Assembly: GCA_026391515.1 (NCBI GenBank)
Contig: JAPLEC010000122.1
Coordinates: 1-5,244, forward strand
Direction: 5' to 3'
Source of the DNA: Bacteroidia bacterium
Lineage (GTDB): Bacteria > Bacteroidota > Bacteroidia > Bacteroidales > VadinHA17
Length of the DNA: 5,244 nt
Position numbers and translations under genes: made by a program. The first letter of the stretch is position 1, and every line of letters begins with the position of its first letter. The notes under the pieces were generated by a model, which saw nothing but the letters and a program-made list of their open reading frames with translations, was not told the DNA's origin and did no database searches. This document shows, one piece after another, positions 5,027 to 5,244 of this stretch.

Positions 5027-5116
5027 CCTAACACGGACAATAAAGTACATAAACTTGTCATGGTTTTTGCTATCACTCCTACACCCATGACAGATTTGTA
5101 ATGCCGGTAACGCGAC
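5027..5116 (+). repeat. Palindromic repeat, copy E (right arm uncertain)
   Basis: CCTAACACGGACAAT (5027-5041) is identical over 15 bases to copy B, and ACCTAAC (5026-5032) fits the attC box RYYYAAC. Perfect 8-base arms TGTCATGG (5056-5063) and CCATGACA (5085-5092) form an internal hairpin with a 21-base loop, in the position where copies A and B have theirs. A possible right arm, GCCGGTAACGCGAC (5103-5116), only loosely resembles GGCCGTTAGCGTTC. The left arm and hairpin are firm, but the right boundary is a guess. Confidence 0.6.
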
Positions 5117-5244
5117 CGCGCCAGTACTTCCTATAAAACTCTGTATACTATGACTTGTAACCTGCTCACAATAAGCCTTATACCGCGACACTCGTATAAC
5201 TCATCGGGTTTTGTACCTGGACTGCAAAAACACGCGCCCCCGTC
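5117..5244. other. Terminal 128 bases with no firm feature
   Basis: By analogy with copies A and B, a new gene would be expected to start after copy E. An ATG at 5150 opens a frame of 31 codons running off the end (MTCNLLTISLIPRHSYNSSG), but it shows no signal, motif or ribosome site. The last bases become GC-rich (CACGCGCCCCCGTC). Nothing can be assigned. Confidence 0.3.

Noticed and set aside
4997..5033. TGTTAGG (4997-5003) and CCTAACA (5027-5033) as an attC pair or terminator after hepT
   Set aside because: The order GTTAGGC then ACCTAAC is the reverse of an attC site, the 23-base loop is long for a 7-bp stem, and no T-run follows.
1..5244. CRISPR array, tRNA, rRNA or transposase
   Set aside because: The repeats are spaced by whole genes rather than short spacers, no cloverleaf or rRNA segment was seen, and no frame shows transposase or integrase motifs.

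Overview
The window looks like accessory DNA from a member of the Bacteroidota, probably an environmental or metagenomic lineage. Four things point there: AT-rich genes without clear Shine-Dalgarno sites, a lipoprotein ending in an Lcl/DUF1566 domain, a remnant of the Ig-like repeat with a GVCxSTS motif that is common in secreted Bacteroidota proteins, and two exact TAnnTTTG promoter boxes. No housekeeping gene is present, and every supportable gene lies on the + strand. The assignment rests on reading the sequence; no search was run.

Layout from left to right. Bases 1-25 may hold the tail of an upstream gene. A repeat unit (34-116) precedes a GTG-started polyferredoxin-like membrane Fe-S protein (154-873). 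A second unit with a perfect 13-bp hairpin (879-946) precedes a class I SAM-dependent methyltransferase (962-1735), whose stop codon lies inside a third unit (1726-1745). A short lipoprotein with an Lcl/DUF1566 domain follows (1902-2453), then a fourth unit (2519-2537) and a large imperfect inverted repeat (2597-2665). Next come a 59-codon fragment of an Ig-like repeat protein (2823-3002), an unrecognised secreted protein (3019-3729), and a decayed tandem paralogue (3756-4115, homology continuing out of frame to 4182). A MNT/HEPN toxin-antitoxin pair (4380-5007) is preceded by two promoter-like sites, a small palindrome and a 39-codon ORF whose stop overlaps the antitoxin start. A fifth repeat unit (from 5027) follows, and the window ends in 128 bases where nothing firm is seen.

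The main pattern is the repeat. A 20-base motif close to GAACGCCTAACACGGACAAT occurs five times in the same orientation. Four copies lie at or just after the 3' end of a gene or gene pair. At the two best-preserved sites it pairs with a downstream inverted partner containing CCGTTA followed by A or G, and then by GTCATGC or GTTCATGC. Unrelated single-gene or gene-pair units in one orientation, separated by imperfect palindromes, with a toxin-antitoxin pair among them, resemble a cassette array of the integron type. The palindromes do not fit the textbook attC core, and no integrase is in the window, so this is an inference. The genes do not form one pathway; each looks like independent cargo.
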